DNA of 41,823 nt from Streptomyces sp. NK15101. Its GTDB lineage: Bacteria; Actinomycetota; Actinomycetes; Streptomycetales; Streptomycetaceae. Position 1 is the stretch's first letter. Each line of letters opens with the position of its first letter. Location of the stretch: the NCBI RefSeq assembly GCF_020400725.1, contig NZ_JAINVG010000068.1:1-41823 (forward strand). The letters run 5' to 3'. Positions 11,207-20,025 of the stretch are shown here, piece after piece. Below the pieces are notes generated by a model, which was not told where the DNA came from, did not search any database, and worked only from the letters and a program-made list of their open reading frames with translations. The position numbers and the translations under genes are program-made.

Positions 11207-13084
11207 GTGGACTTCCATGAGTTGCGCAAGCACGCGGCGGCGATCCTGTTCACCCCGCAGGAACCGGTGCGCTGGCTGGCGCCCAAGGAGCTGGCTCGCA
11301 CGGCGGTCAAGGTCGGGCTGGCCGCCGTGTTCGCGAACTACTCGGACAAGCGCGAGATACAGGGCGCGCTCGAAGCCGTCCTGCTGCGGGCCCCCTTGGC
11401 GAATCCCGGCGCCGAGGAGATCTGGATCGACTTCGTCGCCGACCTCGGCGACGGCTTCGAGGCGACGTGCTCGGTGGCATCGGCCCTGGCCGCGGACCGG
11501 CTCGCCGTCGACGGATCCGTCTCGTGCCCTCGCGGCTCGCTGCTCGTCCTCGGCGGGGACCAGGTGTACCCGGTGGCGTCGGCCCCGGCGTACGAGGACC
11601 GGTTGAAGGGGCCCTATCGCGCCGCGCTCCCGTCGGCACCGGACCAGCCGCTCATGGTCGCGCTGCCGGGAAACCACGACTGGTACGACGGACTCACCGC
11701 GTTCCTGCGGATGTTCGCCCAGGGAGCGCCCATCGGCGGCTGGGAGACCCGGCAGACCCGGAGCTACTTCGCCGTGGAGCTGCCGCAGCGCTGGTGGCTC
11801 GTCGGGCTGGACAGCCAACTCGGCTCCTACTTCGACGATCCGCAGCGGCGCTACTTCGAGACCTTCCTGTCGCCGCGACTGCTGCCGGGGGACAGCGTGA
11901 TCGTCTGCACCGCCGCGCCCACGTGGGTGCAGAGCGACGAGAAGCCCGACGCCTTCAACTCCCTGCACTGGTTCGACCGGACCATCATCCGGAAGCGGTT
12001 CGACCCGGCGACCGGGCGGCTCGAGGACACGGGCGCGTCCGTTCGTCTGTGGCTGACCGGCGACAAGCACCACTACGCCCGTTACGCGGAACGGCTGCCC
12101 GACGATCCGGCCGGATCCGGCGACGACCTGCCTCCGGACCCCCGGCGGCGCCAGATGGTGACGTGCGGCCTGGGCGGCGCGTTCCTGGCCTCCACGCACA
12201 GGCTTCCGAAGGCGCTGGCGCTGCCGCCGGCCGCCTCGCGGATGCGGAAGAAGGACGACCCGCCGCCGGCGTTCGCCCTCGCGCAGCACACGTACCCCGA
12301 TGCGGAGGAGTCCCGCTCGCTCGCGCGCGCGATCGCCAAGCCCTGGTCACGGTACTGGCTGCCGCGGCGCAACCCCGGCTTCGCGGTACTGGCCGGGGCG
12401 GTGCAGCTGCTGCTCGTCCTGATGACGAGCGGCGCGTTCGCCCTGGCCGAAGGCAGACACAACCCCGTCGGCGCCGTACGGGGGGCCGGAGGTGACGACG
12501 TGCTCGGCCTGCTCTGCGCGAGTGCCGCCTTCTTCGTGCTGCCCTTCGTGTTCGGCTGGGGGAACGGGTTGCTGCGCGGACGGCGGCCCCGGACACCGTC
12601 CGGCCCGATCGTGGCGGTGCTGTTCCAGTTGGCGGTCGCCGCCGCGGCCCTCGCCGTCGCCGTCGCCGTGGCTCGGTCGGTCCCGCCCGCCTGGAGCGGG
12701 GTCTGGATCCTGGCGCTACTCGTCGTCGTCGCCGTTGTGCCGGGCGCGTTCCTCGGCTCCCAGCTCTTCGCCCTCTGGGTGCTGTGGACGGACCGCGGCC
12801 TCGTCGCCGAGTGGCAGATGTCCGGGCAGTCCGTCGACGACCGCACGGGATTCGTGCGGATGCGCATCGCGCCGGACGGCACGCTCACCCTCTACCCGCT
12901 GGCCCTCGACGCCACCTGCCGGGACTGGGACCTCCGCGAGGTTCCGGACACCCCGGCCGCATGGCAGCGCCCGGTGCCCGCGACGCCACCGACCGTGCGG
13001 CTCATCGAAGAACCCGTCGTGATCGCGCGGACACGGGTGCCCGGTGCTCAGCGGTCCGGACCGCGGGCGGCCCGGACCCCGTGA
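11207..13084 (+). CDS. Metallophosphoesterase with C-terminal membrane segments
   Basis: The 625-residue protein starts at GTG 11207, preceded by GGAGGAG (11195-11201), 28 bp after the patatin gene. The N-terminal catalytic part has calcineurin-like motifs: GGDQVYP (Asp118), GNHDWYDG (Asn156-His157) and GDKHHY (286-290). The usual first D-x-H motif is not seen; DLGDGFEAT at 79-87 takes its place, which I believe is normal for this subfamily. About four hydrophobic helices follow (AVLAGAVQLLLVLMTSGAFA, CASAAFFVLPFVF, VLFQLAVAAAALAVAVAVA, WILALLVVVAVVPGAFLGS), then a cytosol-like tail. It probably anchors a phosphoesterase or phospholipid hydrolase at the membrane, in the same operon as the oxidase and lipase. 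Confidence 0.85.
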   Translation: MDFHELRKHAAAILFTPQEPVRWLAPKELARTAVKVGLAAVFANYSDKREIQGALEAVLLRAPLANPGAEEIWIDFVADLGDGFEATCSVASALAADRLAVDGSVSCPRGSLLVLGGDQVYPVASAPAYEDRLKGPYRAALPSAPDQPLMVALPGNHDWYDGLTAFLRMFAQGAPIGGWETRQTRSYFAVELPQRWWLVGLDSQLGSYFDDPQRRYFETFLSPRLLPGDSVIVCTAAPTWVQSDEKPDAFNSLHWFDRTIIRKRFDPATGRLEDTGASVRLWLTGDKHHYARYAERLPDDPAGSGDDLPPDPRRRQMVTCGLGGAFLASTHRLPKALALPPAASRMRKKDDPPPAFALAQHTYPDAEESRSLARAIAKPWSRYWLPRRNPGFAVLAGAVQLLLVLMTSGAFALAEGRHNPVGAVRGAGGDDVLGLLCASAAFFVLPFVFGWGNGLLRGRRPRTPSGPIVAVLFQLAVAAAALAVAVAVARSVPPAWSGVWILALLVVVAVVPGAFLGSQLFALWVLWTDRGLVAEWQMSGQSVDDRTGFVRMRIAPDGTLTLYPLALDATCRDWDLREVPDTPAAWQRPVPATPPTVRLIEEPVVIARTRVPGAQRSGPRAARTP

Positions 13085-13225
13085 CGTGCGTTTCCGCGTG
13101 TCGGACGGATCGGGCTTCCCGCACCGCCGGCGGGCGGGGAGATCTTGCGCAGCAGGAGGCGCGGCGGCCGTTTCCGGTGCACACTGGGCACGAAATGGCA
13201 TCGAGTCCTGTTGGGGGCCGAAAGA

Positions 13226-15025
13226 GTGAACGGCGGCAGCGGCGGACGGCGCCTGCCCGGCCGCGGCTCGGCCGGGCGGGACCCGGCGGGACGCCGCTCG
13301 GCCGGGGAGAACGCCCGGTTCCGACGGGGCAGAGGCGTCCTGCCACCGGACCGGTTCACCACGCGCAGCCGGCTCGCCTGGCTGAATTCCGCCACCTCCA
13401 GGATCGGCACGACGCTGGACCTGGAGCGCACCGCGCAGGAGCTCGCGGAGTTCACCGTGCCCCGCTTCGCCGACGGGGCGGCCGTGGACATCCTGGAGAG
13501 CGTCCTGCGGGGCGACGAGGGGTCCCGGTGGACGGAGCCGGGCATCCCACCCCTGCGGGCCACCGCGCTGTGCGCCATCGAGGAGCTCTCCTCGCTGGAG
13601 CCGACCCCGGTGGGCGAGACCTTCGTCCACGCCGAGCAGCCCCACGAGACCCTGCTCCACCGGTACTGCCTCCGGCAGGGCAAACCGGTCCTGCTGAGCC
13701 GTATGCGCGACGAGGACTTCACGCGTGTCGCGCCCACCGCGAGTGCGGCGGCCAAGATGCGGGCCGCCGGGGTGCACAGCTATCTGGCCGTGCCCCTCAT
13801 CGCCCGCGGGCTGCTCCTCGGCAGCGCCGACTTCGTCCGTGCCCCCGGGACGCCCCCGTTCTCCACCACCGACCTGGCACTGGCCGAGCAGCTCGCCTCC
13901 AAGGCGGCCGTCTTCATCGACAACGCCCGGCTGTACGGGCGCGAGCGCGAGCACGTCGTCTCGTTGCAGCGCAGCCTGCTGCCCCGGGTGACCCCGGCGA
14001 CGCCGGGCCTGCTGGTGCACTCCGAGTACGCGCCCGCGGCGGCTCACCACGGCGTGGGCGGGGACTGGTACGACGTGATGGCGCTGCCCGGCGGGCGGAC
14101 GGCCCTCATGGTGGGCGACGTGATGGGGCACGGGCTGCCGGCCGCCGCCACCATGGGGCGCCTGCGGACCGTCGCCCGCACCCTCATGACCCTGGACACG
14201 GCCCCCGAGAGGATCCTGGCCCGGCTGGACCTGGCCACCCGCGACCTGGAGGACGAGCAGGTCGCCACCTGCCTCTGCGCCGTCTACGACCCCGCCGACT
14301 CCACGTACACGCTGGCGAGCGCCGGGCACCTGCCGCCGCTGCTGCTCGACGGACAGGGCGGCGCCGGCTACGTCCCGGTGCCGACCGGCGCGCCGCTGGG
14401 AGCGGGCGTGATCCCGTACGACCCGCTGCGGGTGCGCGTCCCGGACGGCGCCCATCTGGTCATGTACACGGATGGCCTGGTCAAGTCGCGGGAGGAGGAC
14501 GTGGACGCCCAGCTGGACCGGCTCAGCTCGGCGGCCCTGAGCCTGACTCCCGAGGCGCTGGGGCAGGGCGGTCTGGTGGAGTGCGCACCGGCCGCCGCCG
14601 CCCGCTTCGACGAGGCGGTGCTCCTGGTGACGGTGAGCTCCCCGCTCCCGGCCGGAGACCTGCGGGTGTGGGAGCTGCCCCGGGACGGTCGGGCCGCCTC
14701 GGTCGCCCGGGGCCTCGTCACCGACCAGCTCGCCGCGTGGGGGCTGGCGGAGCTGGCCGACGTCTCCGAGCTCGTCGTCTCCGAGCTGGTGGGCAACGCG
14801 CTGCGCTACGGGAACGGCCCGGGCGAGCTGCGGTTGCTGCGCGGGGAGCGGCTGGTCGTGGAGGTCTCGGACACCGGCCCCGACCTCCCCCAGATCCAGC
14901 ACGCGGACCTCAGCGACGAGGGCGGCCGGGGGCTTCAGCTCATCAACATGCTGTGCCGCAGGTGGGGTTCCTGTCGCACGATCACCGGCAAGGTGGTCTG
15001 GGCGGAGCAGAACATGCCCTCCTGA
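13226..15025 (+). CDS. GAF-PP2C (RsbU/SpoIIE-like) phosphatase with HATPase domain
   Basis: I chose GTG 13226 (599 residues) because the upstream in-frame stretch is Arg-rich and lacks a ribosome site; TTG 13211 is possible. Domains in order: a GAF-like sensor (about 60-240, with KMRAAGVHSYLAVPLIARGL), a PP2C/SpoIIE phosphatase (about 250-470, with GVGGDWYDVM and VGDVMGHGLPAAATM carrying the metal-binding Asp residues) and an RsbW-like anti-sigma ATPase (about 490-595, N-box ELVVSELVGNALRYG, then SDEGGRGLQLINMLCRRWG). Such fusions act in partner-switching cascades that free sigma factors by dephosphorylating anti-anti-sigma factors. No anti-sigma or STAS partner lies nearby. It stands alone and converges on the phytase-like gene. 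Confidence 0.9.
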   Translation: MNGGSGGRRLPGRGSAGRDPAGRRSAGENARFRRGRGVLPPDRFTTRSRLAWLNSATSRIGTTLDLERTAQELAEFTVPRFADGAAVDILESVLRGDEGSRWTEPGIPPLRATALCAIEELSSLEPTPVGETFVHAEQPHETLLHRYCLRQGKPVLLSRMRDEDFTRVAPTASAAAKMRAAGVHSYLAVPLIARGLLLGSADFVRAPGTPPFSTTDLALAEQLASKAAVFIDNARLYGREREHVVSLQRSLLPRVTPATPGLLVHSEYAPAAAHHGVGGDWYDVMALPGGRTALMVGDVMGHGLPAAATMGRLRTVARTLMTLDTAPERILARLDLATRDLEDEQVATCLCAVYDPADSTYTLASAGHLPPLLLDGQGGAGYVPVPTGAPLGAGVIPYDPLRVRVPDGAHLVMYTDGLVKSREEDVDAQLDRLSSAALSLTPEALGQGGLVECAPAAAARFDEAVLLVTVSSPLPAGDLRVWELPRDGRAASVARGLVTDQLAAWGLAELADVSELVVSELVGNALRYGNGPGELRLLRGERLVVEVSDTGPDLPQIQHADLSDEGGRGLQLINMLCRRWGSCRTITGKVVWAEQNMPS

Positions 15026-15027
15026 AT

Positions 15028-15075
15028 CCGGCACCCGCCGACGGTGATCGGCCGGCCCGGCCGCGCTCGTGCCGG
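15028..15075. terminator. Nested hairpins between convergent genes
   Basis: CCGGCAC at 15028-15034 pairs with GTGCCGG at 15069-15075, enclosing GGCCGG-C-CCGGCC at 15050-15062. It fills most of the 52-bp gap between two convergent genes and could terminate both. Confidence 0.45.
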
Positions 15076-15077
15076 GG

Positions 15078-16247
15078 TCAGCGGACGGCGAGGGCGACGA
15101 TCTGGGTGACCGCCTCCGTGTCGAAGTTGTCGTCGCTGACCAGGATGAGCGACCGCTCGCCGGACGGCAGGTCCGGGCCCCACGTCATGCCTTCGGTGTT
15201 GTCGACGGTGGAGAGGCCGAGGGTGTCGAAGTCCGCGACGAGCGTCTTGCGCATCGCCACCACGGCCCGTCCGGCCAGGGACTCCATCGTCTGCACATCG
15301 GTCGCGCCGCGCGTGGTGGCGTCGTAGAGGCGGATCTTGTATCCCGAGCCGGCGACCCAGGTGCGTTCGAGCACGAGGTAGCGCTCGGGGTCGTCGGGGA
15401 AGGCGAGGATCGACGGGACGCCGGTGTCCGGGCCCCAGGGGCTGGTCGGGTCGGACTCGGCGAAGATCTTCTCGATGGGGTACGCGAACTGTCCGAGCAC
15501 CCGGCCGCCCCGCGTCTGCTGCGTGACCCGGACGAGGGCGCCGTGCTGCAGGTCGGGTACGGGGCCGTCCTGGATCAGGGGGCCTTCGACCGCGCTGGTC
15601 ACCACGCGGCCGCGGGCGCCGAAGGTGATGGCCTCGATCGCCTGGTTACGGCGCGGCCCGCGCTCCTCCATGGTGATCTCGTAGTTCGACGGCAGCCGCA
15701 GCCGGCCCAGGTGGGCGCCGGTGGAGTCGGCGAACTGGACGGACGGCTGGATCACCGGTCCGGCTCCGGCCGCCTTGGGCCGGTCGCCCTCCTGTGCCCA
15801 CCAGTAGTGGCAGCTGCGCGGGTCGACCCGGATCTCCTCGGGATCGACGGCCCTGCCGTCCCCGACGGACGGCGAGGGGTAGACGGAGCCGTCCGGCTGG
15901 AGGAACGGGTGGGTGCCGGTGAAGTCGACGGAGTGCACGCCGGCCGCGTCCACGTCCAGCTCGGCGGTGTAGAAACGGGCGGGCTGCAGATACGAGCGGT
16001 CGTCGCTGATGAACACGTACTCGCCGGTGCACCGGTTGCGGTCGACACCGGAGAAGCCGCCGACCGTGGTGCCCCGGAAGTCGAGCTTGTGCGGAACGAT
16101 TTTCTCACCGAGCAGACGGGCGTGTGCCGCGCGCTCCGACGGGCGGTCTTCTCCGCCGGGTTGGGCGGCCACGGCCACGGCGGGGGCCAGCGTCGACGTC
16201 AGGAGCAGGGCCGCGGCGAGCGCCCGGCGCGTCAAAGAAGATCTCAT
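15078..16247 (-). CDS. Secreted esterase-like / phytase-like family protein
   Basis: This 389-residue protein starts at ATG 16247, chosen because it begins a clear Sec signal peptide (MRSSLTRRALAAALLLTSTL, cleavage probably after AVAVA-A). The mature part has the features of the esterase-like activity of phytase family: GGFSGVDRNRCTGEYVFISD near the N terminus, NQAIEAITFGARG in the middle and STVDNTEGMTWGPDLPSGERSLILVSDDNF near the C terminus, consistent with a beta-propeller. It is probably extracellular and hydrolyses a phosphate or carboxyl ester, but the reaction cannot be assigned. Gene order puts it downstream of the M4 protease gene, from which a strong hairpin separates it. Confidence 0.82.
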   Translation of the reverse strand: MRSSLTRRALAAALLLTSTLAPAVAVAAQPGGEDRPSERAAHARLLGEKIVPHKLDFRGTTVGGFSGVDRNRCTGEYVFISDDRSYLQPARFYTAELDVDAAGVHSVDFTGTHPFLQPDGSVYPSPSVGDGRAVDPEEIRVDPRSCHYWWAQEGDRPKAAGAGPVIQPSVQFADSTGAHLGRLRLPSNYEITMEERGPRRNQAIEAITFGARGRVVTSAVEGPLIQDGPVPDLQHGALVRVTQQTRGGRVLGQFAYPIEKIFAESDPTSPWGPDTGVPSILAFPDDPERYLVLERTWVAGSGYKIRLYDATTRGATDVQTMESLAGRAVVAMRKTLVADFDTLGLSTVDNTEGMTWGPDLPSGERSLILVSDDNFDTEAVTQIVALAVR

Positions 16248-16318
16248 GCTGATGATCTTGCCGTCGCCCGGCGTCACGGCGCAGTCACCCAACCGGGTAT
16301 TCCTGCCGGTACGGAGCT

Positions 16319-16349
16319 CCCGGTCCCCGCCGTCACGGCGGGGGCCGGG
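16319..16349 (-). terminator. Strong hairpin after the M4 protease gene
   Basis: CCCGG-T-CCCCGCCG (16319-16332) pairs with CGGCGGGG-G-CCGGG (16336-16349) around a TCA loop: 13 pairs plus a T/G position. It lies just past the protease stop and before the phytase-like start, so it should end protease transcripts and insulate the two genes. Confidence 0.7.
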
Positions 16350-16381
16350 AGGATGATCGGACCGGGCGATGTGCCGGTGCG

Positions 16382-17983
16382 TCAGAGGACGTTGACCCCG
16401 GTCCAGGCCGCGGCCACGGTGGCGTACTCGGGGCCGGTGGCGCCGTACAGGTCCTTCGCGGCGTTCAGGGTCGCCGCGCGGGCGCCCTTGTAGTCCGTGG
16501 TGGAGGTCATGTAGACGGTCAGCGCCCGGTACCAGATGGCGGCGGCCTTCTGGTTGCCGATGCCGGCGACGGTGGAGCCGTTGTACGTCGGGCTGTTGTA
16601 GGCGACGCCGTTGATCGTCTTGGTTCCGCTGCCCTCGGAGGCCAGGTAGAACCAGTGGTTGCCGACGCCCGAGGAGTTGTGCACGTCGAGCCGGCCGACG
16701 GACTTCGACCAGTAGTCGGCGGAACGGCCGTCCAGGGAGGGCTTGTCCATGCGGCGCAGCCACGGCGGGGTGGACTGGTCGCTGAAGAGGTAGTCCGGTG
16801 TGTCGATCGCGTTGTCGGCGTACCACTCCACCATCGTGCCGAAGATGTCGCTGGTGGCCTCGTTCAGACCGCCGGACTCACCGCTGTAGCGCAGGTTGGC
16901 GGTGGCGGAGGTGACGCCGTGGGTCATCTCGTGGCCCATGGTGTCGAGGTCGACCTGCTCGGGGTCGACCGTGCCGTTGCCGTCGCCGGTCATCATGCAG
17001 AAGCAGGCGTCCGACCACTGGGCGTTGTCCCAGTTGGTGCCGACGTGGACGAAGACGGTGGCGCCGCGGCCGTCGTTCTTGATGCCGTTGCGGCCGAAGG
17101 TGCTCTTGTAGTAGTCGAAGGTCTTCGCGGTGTTGGCGTGCGCGTCGACGGCGGCGGTGGCGCGGTCGGTGGAGAACTTCCTGCCGTCGCCCCAGATGTT
17201 GTCGGCGTCGGTGAACAGGGTGCCGGAGGAGCTGTTCAGCGACGAGGACGAGACGTTGCGCGCGTCCTTGGTGACGTGGCCGCGGAGCGGGTCGATCAGC
17301 GCGAAGGTGCCGTTGGCCTGCTGGGTGGTGTCGAGGGTGACGTCGCCGGTGTACTCGGAGTGGCCGGTGCCGGTCGACTCGTGCTCGGCGTCGTAGTTCT
17401 CGATCGCGGCGCCGGTGGTGGCGTCGGTGACGAAGACCTCGCCGTGCGGCTGGCCCTTGTCGCCCAGGCCCCGCACGGTGGTGCGCCAGGCCAGGCGGGG
17501 GGTGCCGTCGGCGGCCCACACGATCAGCTCGGGGGTGGACCTGGCGTCGCGCACCAGGCCGTTCGCGCGCTCGAGGGCGCCGGCCGCGGTGCCCTCGGCG
17601 TCGATCGCGGGGGTGACGGAGGCGAGCGCCACCTTGCGGGCCTTGGCGTGGGTGGAGCCCTTGAGCGAGCCGTCGGCCTTCTGGTGGACGACGAAGTCGC
17701 CGCCGACGACGGGGAGGCCGCGGTAGGTGCGGTCGAAGCGGACGTGCTGGGTCCCGTCGGCGTCGATCACGACGTCCTTGACCCGGAGCGCCTGGCCCGC
17801 ACCGAAGCCGAAGGTGTCGGCGTGCCGGGTCACGTTCGCCTCGGCCCGGGATATCGCCGTGTCGCGGACGGAGTTCCCGTGCTGCGCCGCGTCGGGCTGC
17901 GAGTACGCCGGTACGGCCACCGCGCCCGTGGTGATGACGGCGGCGGCGACCATCGTGGAGAGGGCAAGGAGAGGACGGGACAT
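16382..17983 (-). CDS. Secreted M4 (thermolysin-like) metallopeptidase
   Basis: The 533-residue precursor begins with a signal peptide (MSRPLLALSTMVAAAVITTGA, cleavage near VPAYS). Next come an FTP/PepSY-type inhibitory propeptide (about 35-200, with YRGLPVVGGDFVVHQKADG) and an M4 catalytic domain. The zinc site is H351-E352-M-T-H355, with the third ligand E375 in GLNEATSD exactly 20 residues after the second His. The acid/base region near DVHNSSGVGNHWFYLASEG is present. It is a Zn/Ca-dependent extracellular neutral protease that matures by autocleavage. The next gene upstream on the same strand encodes a LysR regulator, a common companion of Streptomyces neutral proteases, though such pairs are usually divergent. 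Confidence 0.95.
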   Translation of the reverse strand: MSRPLLALSTMVAAAVITTGAVAVPAYSQPDAAQHGNSVRDTAISRAEANVTRHADTFGFGAGQALRVKDVVIDADGTQHVRFDRTYRGLPVVGGDFVVHQKADGSLKGSTHAKARKVALASVTPAIDAEGTAAGALERANGLVRDARSTPELIVWAADGTPRLAWRTTVRGLGDKGQPHGEVFVTDATTGAAIENYDAEHESTGTGHSEYTGDVTLDTTQQANGTFALIDPLRGHVTKDARNVSSSSLNSSSGTLFTDADNIWGDGRKFSTDRATAAVDAHANTAKTFDYYKSTFGRNGIKNDGRGATVFVHVGTNWDNAQWSDACFCMMTGDGNGTVDPEQVDLDTMGHEMTHGVTSATANLRYSGESGGLNEATSDIFGTMVEWYADNAIDTPDYLFSDQSTPPWLRRMDKPSLDGRSADYWSKSVGRLDVHNSSGVGNHWFYLASEGSGTKTINGVAYNSPTYNGSTVAGIGNQKAAAIWYRALTVYMTSTTDYKGARAATLNAAKDLYGATGPEYATVAAAWTGVNVL

Positions 17984-18020
17984 GACGGGGTGTTCCTTCG
18001 CTCGTCGTGGGGGGTGACGA

Positions 18021-18084
18021 CGTCCTTGGACGTTGACGCGAAGTGTTCACCAGGTGACATGTTCCTGACGTGATCCCATATGGG
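18021..18084. promoter_or_regulatory. Cluster of short palindromes upstream of the M4 protease
   Basis: Three inverted repeats lie in the 143-bp gap between the LysR gene and the protease start: CGTCC-TT-GGACG (18021-18032), TCACC-A-GGTGA (18047-18057) and the 10-bp CCCATATGGG (18075-18084). They are candidate sites for LysR or a global regulator. No clear promoter hexamers were found, and binding is inferred from position only. Confidence 0.35.
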
Positions 18085-18126
18085 GTACAGCCCCGGAGTT
18101 ATAGGGGCGGAACGGGGCCCGGCCGG

Positions 18127-19107
18127 TCAGCCGTCCGCGCCGAGCGCGAACTCCTCACCGCCGTCCTCCCACCAGGCCAGGTACTGCGGCCGCCGCCTCA
18201 CCAGCGACAGGTACTCCGCGAGCAGACGCTCGCCCACCGCGTCGGCGAGCTCCGGCGGAACCGACTCCGGGTTCCAGGCCAGTTGCAGCCGCCGGTGGAA
18301 CGGGACGTCCACGAGCGGTCGCTGCACGGTGCCCTGGTCGGACACCTCGGCGCTCGGCCACACCCCGCAGACGGCACGCCGGCCGGCGACCAGGATCTGC
18401 GCCACGGACAGGTCCGGTGTCACGTGCGCGATGCGCGGGGTGAATCCCGCCGACTGGCAGGTGAGATGGAGATAGGCGTGCACGCCGCTCTCGTCGGCCT
18501 CCGGCATCACCCACTCCTCGCCCCCGAGGTCGGCCAGGCCGACGCTCTCCCGGTGCGCCAGCGGATGGTCCTCGGCGAGCAGGACGAAGACCGGCTCGCG
18601 CACCAGCGTGCGCGTCACGACCGACTCGCCGACCGGAAGCGGGAAGCCGGGGAACTCGCCGAAGACCGCTATGTCGCATTTCGACCGGCTCAGCGCTTTC
18701 ACGAGGGTGTGCACCGAGCGGCGGGCGTCGATGGTCAGCCGGCCCTCCGGAACGAGCTCGAAGAGGGCGGATATGAGCAGTGACACCAAGGGGCCGGCCG
18801 TACCGCCCGCCCGCAGCGGCGGGACGGTTCCGCCGTCCGTCCCGGCGGCCGATCGCGCGTGCTCGCGCAGCCGGTCGAAGCCGACCACGAGGTCACGCGC
18901 GCAGCGCAGGACGTACTGGCCGTTCTCGTTCGGCCTCACGCCCTCGGCGCTGCGGACGAAGAGCGGACCGCCGAGCTCCTGTTCGATCCGTTTCAGTTGG
19001 GCGCTCGTGGCGGGCTGGGAGAGCTGCAGGCGCGCGGCGGCTTTGCGGATGCTGCCGGCCTCGGCGACGGTGAGCAGGACACGGAGGTGCCGGAACTCGA
19101 GGTGCAT
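18127..19107 (-). CDS. LysR-type transcriptional regulator
   Basis: The 326-residue protein starts at ATG 19107 (MHLEFRHLRVLLTVAEAGSI), which aligns with the usual LysR N terminus; an upstream in-frame GTG adds 12 unconserved residues. The winged HTH (about 1-60, AAARLQLSQPATSAQLKRIEQELG) is followed by a LysR substrate-binding domain (about 95-300, with ILVAGRRAVCGVWPSAEV). It acts as a tetramer responding to a small co-inducer. It is upstream of the protease gene on the same strand and divergent from the carbonic anhydrase gene, so either could be its target. The palindromes at 18021-18084 favour the protease. Confidence 0.92.
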   Translation of the reverse strand: MHLEFRHLRVLLTVAEAGSIRKAAARLQLSQPATSAQLKRIEQELGGPLFVRSAEGVRPNENGQYVLRCARDLVVGFDRLREHARSAAGTDGGTVPPLRAGGTAGPLVSLLISALFELVPEGRLTIDARRSVHTLVKALSRSKCDIAVFGEFPGFPLPVGESVVTRTLVREPVFVLLAEDHPLAHRESVGLADLGGEEWVMPEADESGVHAYLHLTCQSAGFTPRIAHVTPDLSVAQILVAGRRAVCGVWPSAEVSDQGTVQRPLVDVPFHRRLQLAWNPESVPPELADAVGERLLAEYLSLVRRRPQYLAWWEDGGEEFALGADG

Positions 19108-19270
19108 GAACTTTCCCCGCTCAGGGCGGAGGGCCCCGTGCACCCCCCGTGACCAGCAGAACCAGCTGCCCGAGGGGCATGGTCACCAAGAGTCCGACGG
19201 ACCCGCCGGGGCGGCAACCACGGGAGGGCAAAATCTACGTGCGCATGACACGGTTGTACATCGGCGTCGC

Positions 19271-19312
19271 GCTGCCGGACGGCACGCCGTCCCGCTGCCG
19301 GACCGCACGCCG
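19271..19312. repeat. 19-bp direct repeat upstream of carbonic anhydrase
   Basis: GCTGCCGGACGGCACGCCG (19271-19289) recurs at 19294-19312 with one mismatch, a 23-bp (about two helical turns) spacing. It lies in the 289-bp divergent gap between the LysR and carbonic anhydrase genes. A GC hairpin (19355-19369) follows. Two binding sites for one regulator are possible. Confidence 0.5.
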
Positions 19313-19384
19313 GCGGGGCGCCGCCCTCGCGGGCCCGCTCCCTCGTCCGGGGGACCGGCCGGGGGCCGGCCGAGGACGGCTCGT

Positions 19385-19390
19385 TAAAGT
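19385..19390 (+). promoter_or_regulatory. Possible -10 box giving a leaderless carbonic anhydrase mRNA
   Basis: TAAAGT fits the actinobacterial -10 form TANNNT and ends 6 bp before the ATG at 19397, so transcription would start at or near the start codon. The only Shine-Dalgarno candidate is a weak GGGGG immediately before the ATG. Leaderless mRNAs are common in Streptomyces. Inference only. Confidence 0.35.
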
Positions 19391-19396
19391 GGGGGC

Positions 19397-20017
19397 ATGC
19401 CTCGTACCTCGCCTTCTGCCGCTCTCGAAGCCATGCTCGCCGGTAACCGCCGCTTCGTCGCCGGGACCCCGGAACACCCCAACCAGGACGCCGCCCGCCG
19501 TGCGCAGCTCGCACCCGGGCAGGAGCCGTTCGCGGTCATCCTCGGGTGCTCCGACTCGCGGCTCGCGGCCGAGATCATCTTCGACCAGGGACTCGGCGAC
19601 CTGTTCGTCGTACGGACCGCGGGCCATGTGCTGGGGTCCGAGGTGCTGGGCAGCGTCGAGTACGCCACGAGCATGCTCGGCTGCCGGCTGGTCGTCGTCC
19701 TGGGACACGACTCGTGCGGCGCCGTCGCGGCGGCCCGCACCGCGGTGGAGGACGGGCTGCCGGCGGTCGGATTCGTACGGGACGTGGTGGAGCGGGTGAC
19801 GCCGAGCGTCCTGGCGGCCCGCGCCGCGGGTCTGACCGAGGACAGCGACATCATCGACGAGCACATAAGGCACACGGTGCAGCTGCTCATGGACCGTTCC
19901 CGCGTCCTGTCCGAGCAGGTGAAGACGGGCGAGGTGGCGGTCGTGGGACTGGCCTACCAGCTCGCCGAGGGCAACGCCCGGCTGGTGACCTCGCACGGCG
20001 TGGAGAGCACGGAGTGA
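19397..20017 (+). CDS. Beta-class carbonic anhydrase
   Basis: The 206-residue cytosolic enzyme interconverts CO2 and bicarbonate. Zinc ligands are C51 (in GCSDSR, with the conserved Asp53-Arg55 dyad), H104 and C107 (in GHDSCGAV). The ATG at 19397 gives the standard length and N terminus (SAALEAMLAGNRRFVAG). The next gene, a YrdC/Sua5 protein that uses bicarbonate or CO2, starts 8 bp after this stop, so the pair may be functionally linked. Pyruvate carboxylase elsewhere in the window is another bicarbonate consumer. Confidence 0.95.
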   Translation: MPRTSPSAALEAMLAGNRRFVAGTPEHPNQDAARRAQLAPGQEPFAVILGCSDSRLAAEIIFDQGLGDLFVVRTAGHVLGSEVLGSVEYATSMLGCRLVVVLGHDSCGAVAAARTAVEDGLPAVGFVRDVVERVTPSVLAARAAGLTEDSDIIDEHIRHTVQLLMDRSRVLSEQVKTGEVAVVGLAYQLAEGNARLVTSHGVESTE

Positions 20018-20025
20018 ACGATCCC

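Noticed and set aside
19355..19369. CCGGCC-GGG-GGCCGG hairpin as a riboswitch ahead of carbonic anhydrase
   Set aside because: A single short GC stem upstream of the likely transcription start shows no riboswitch consensus.
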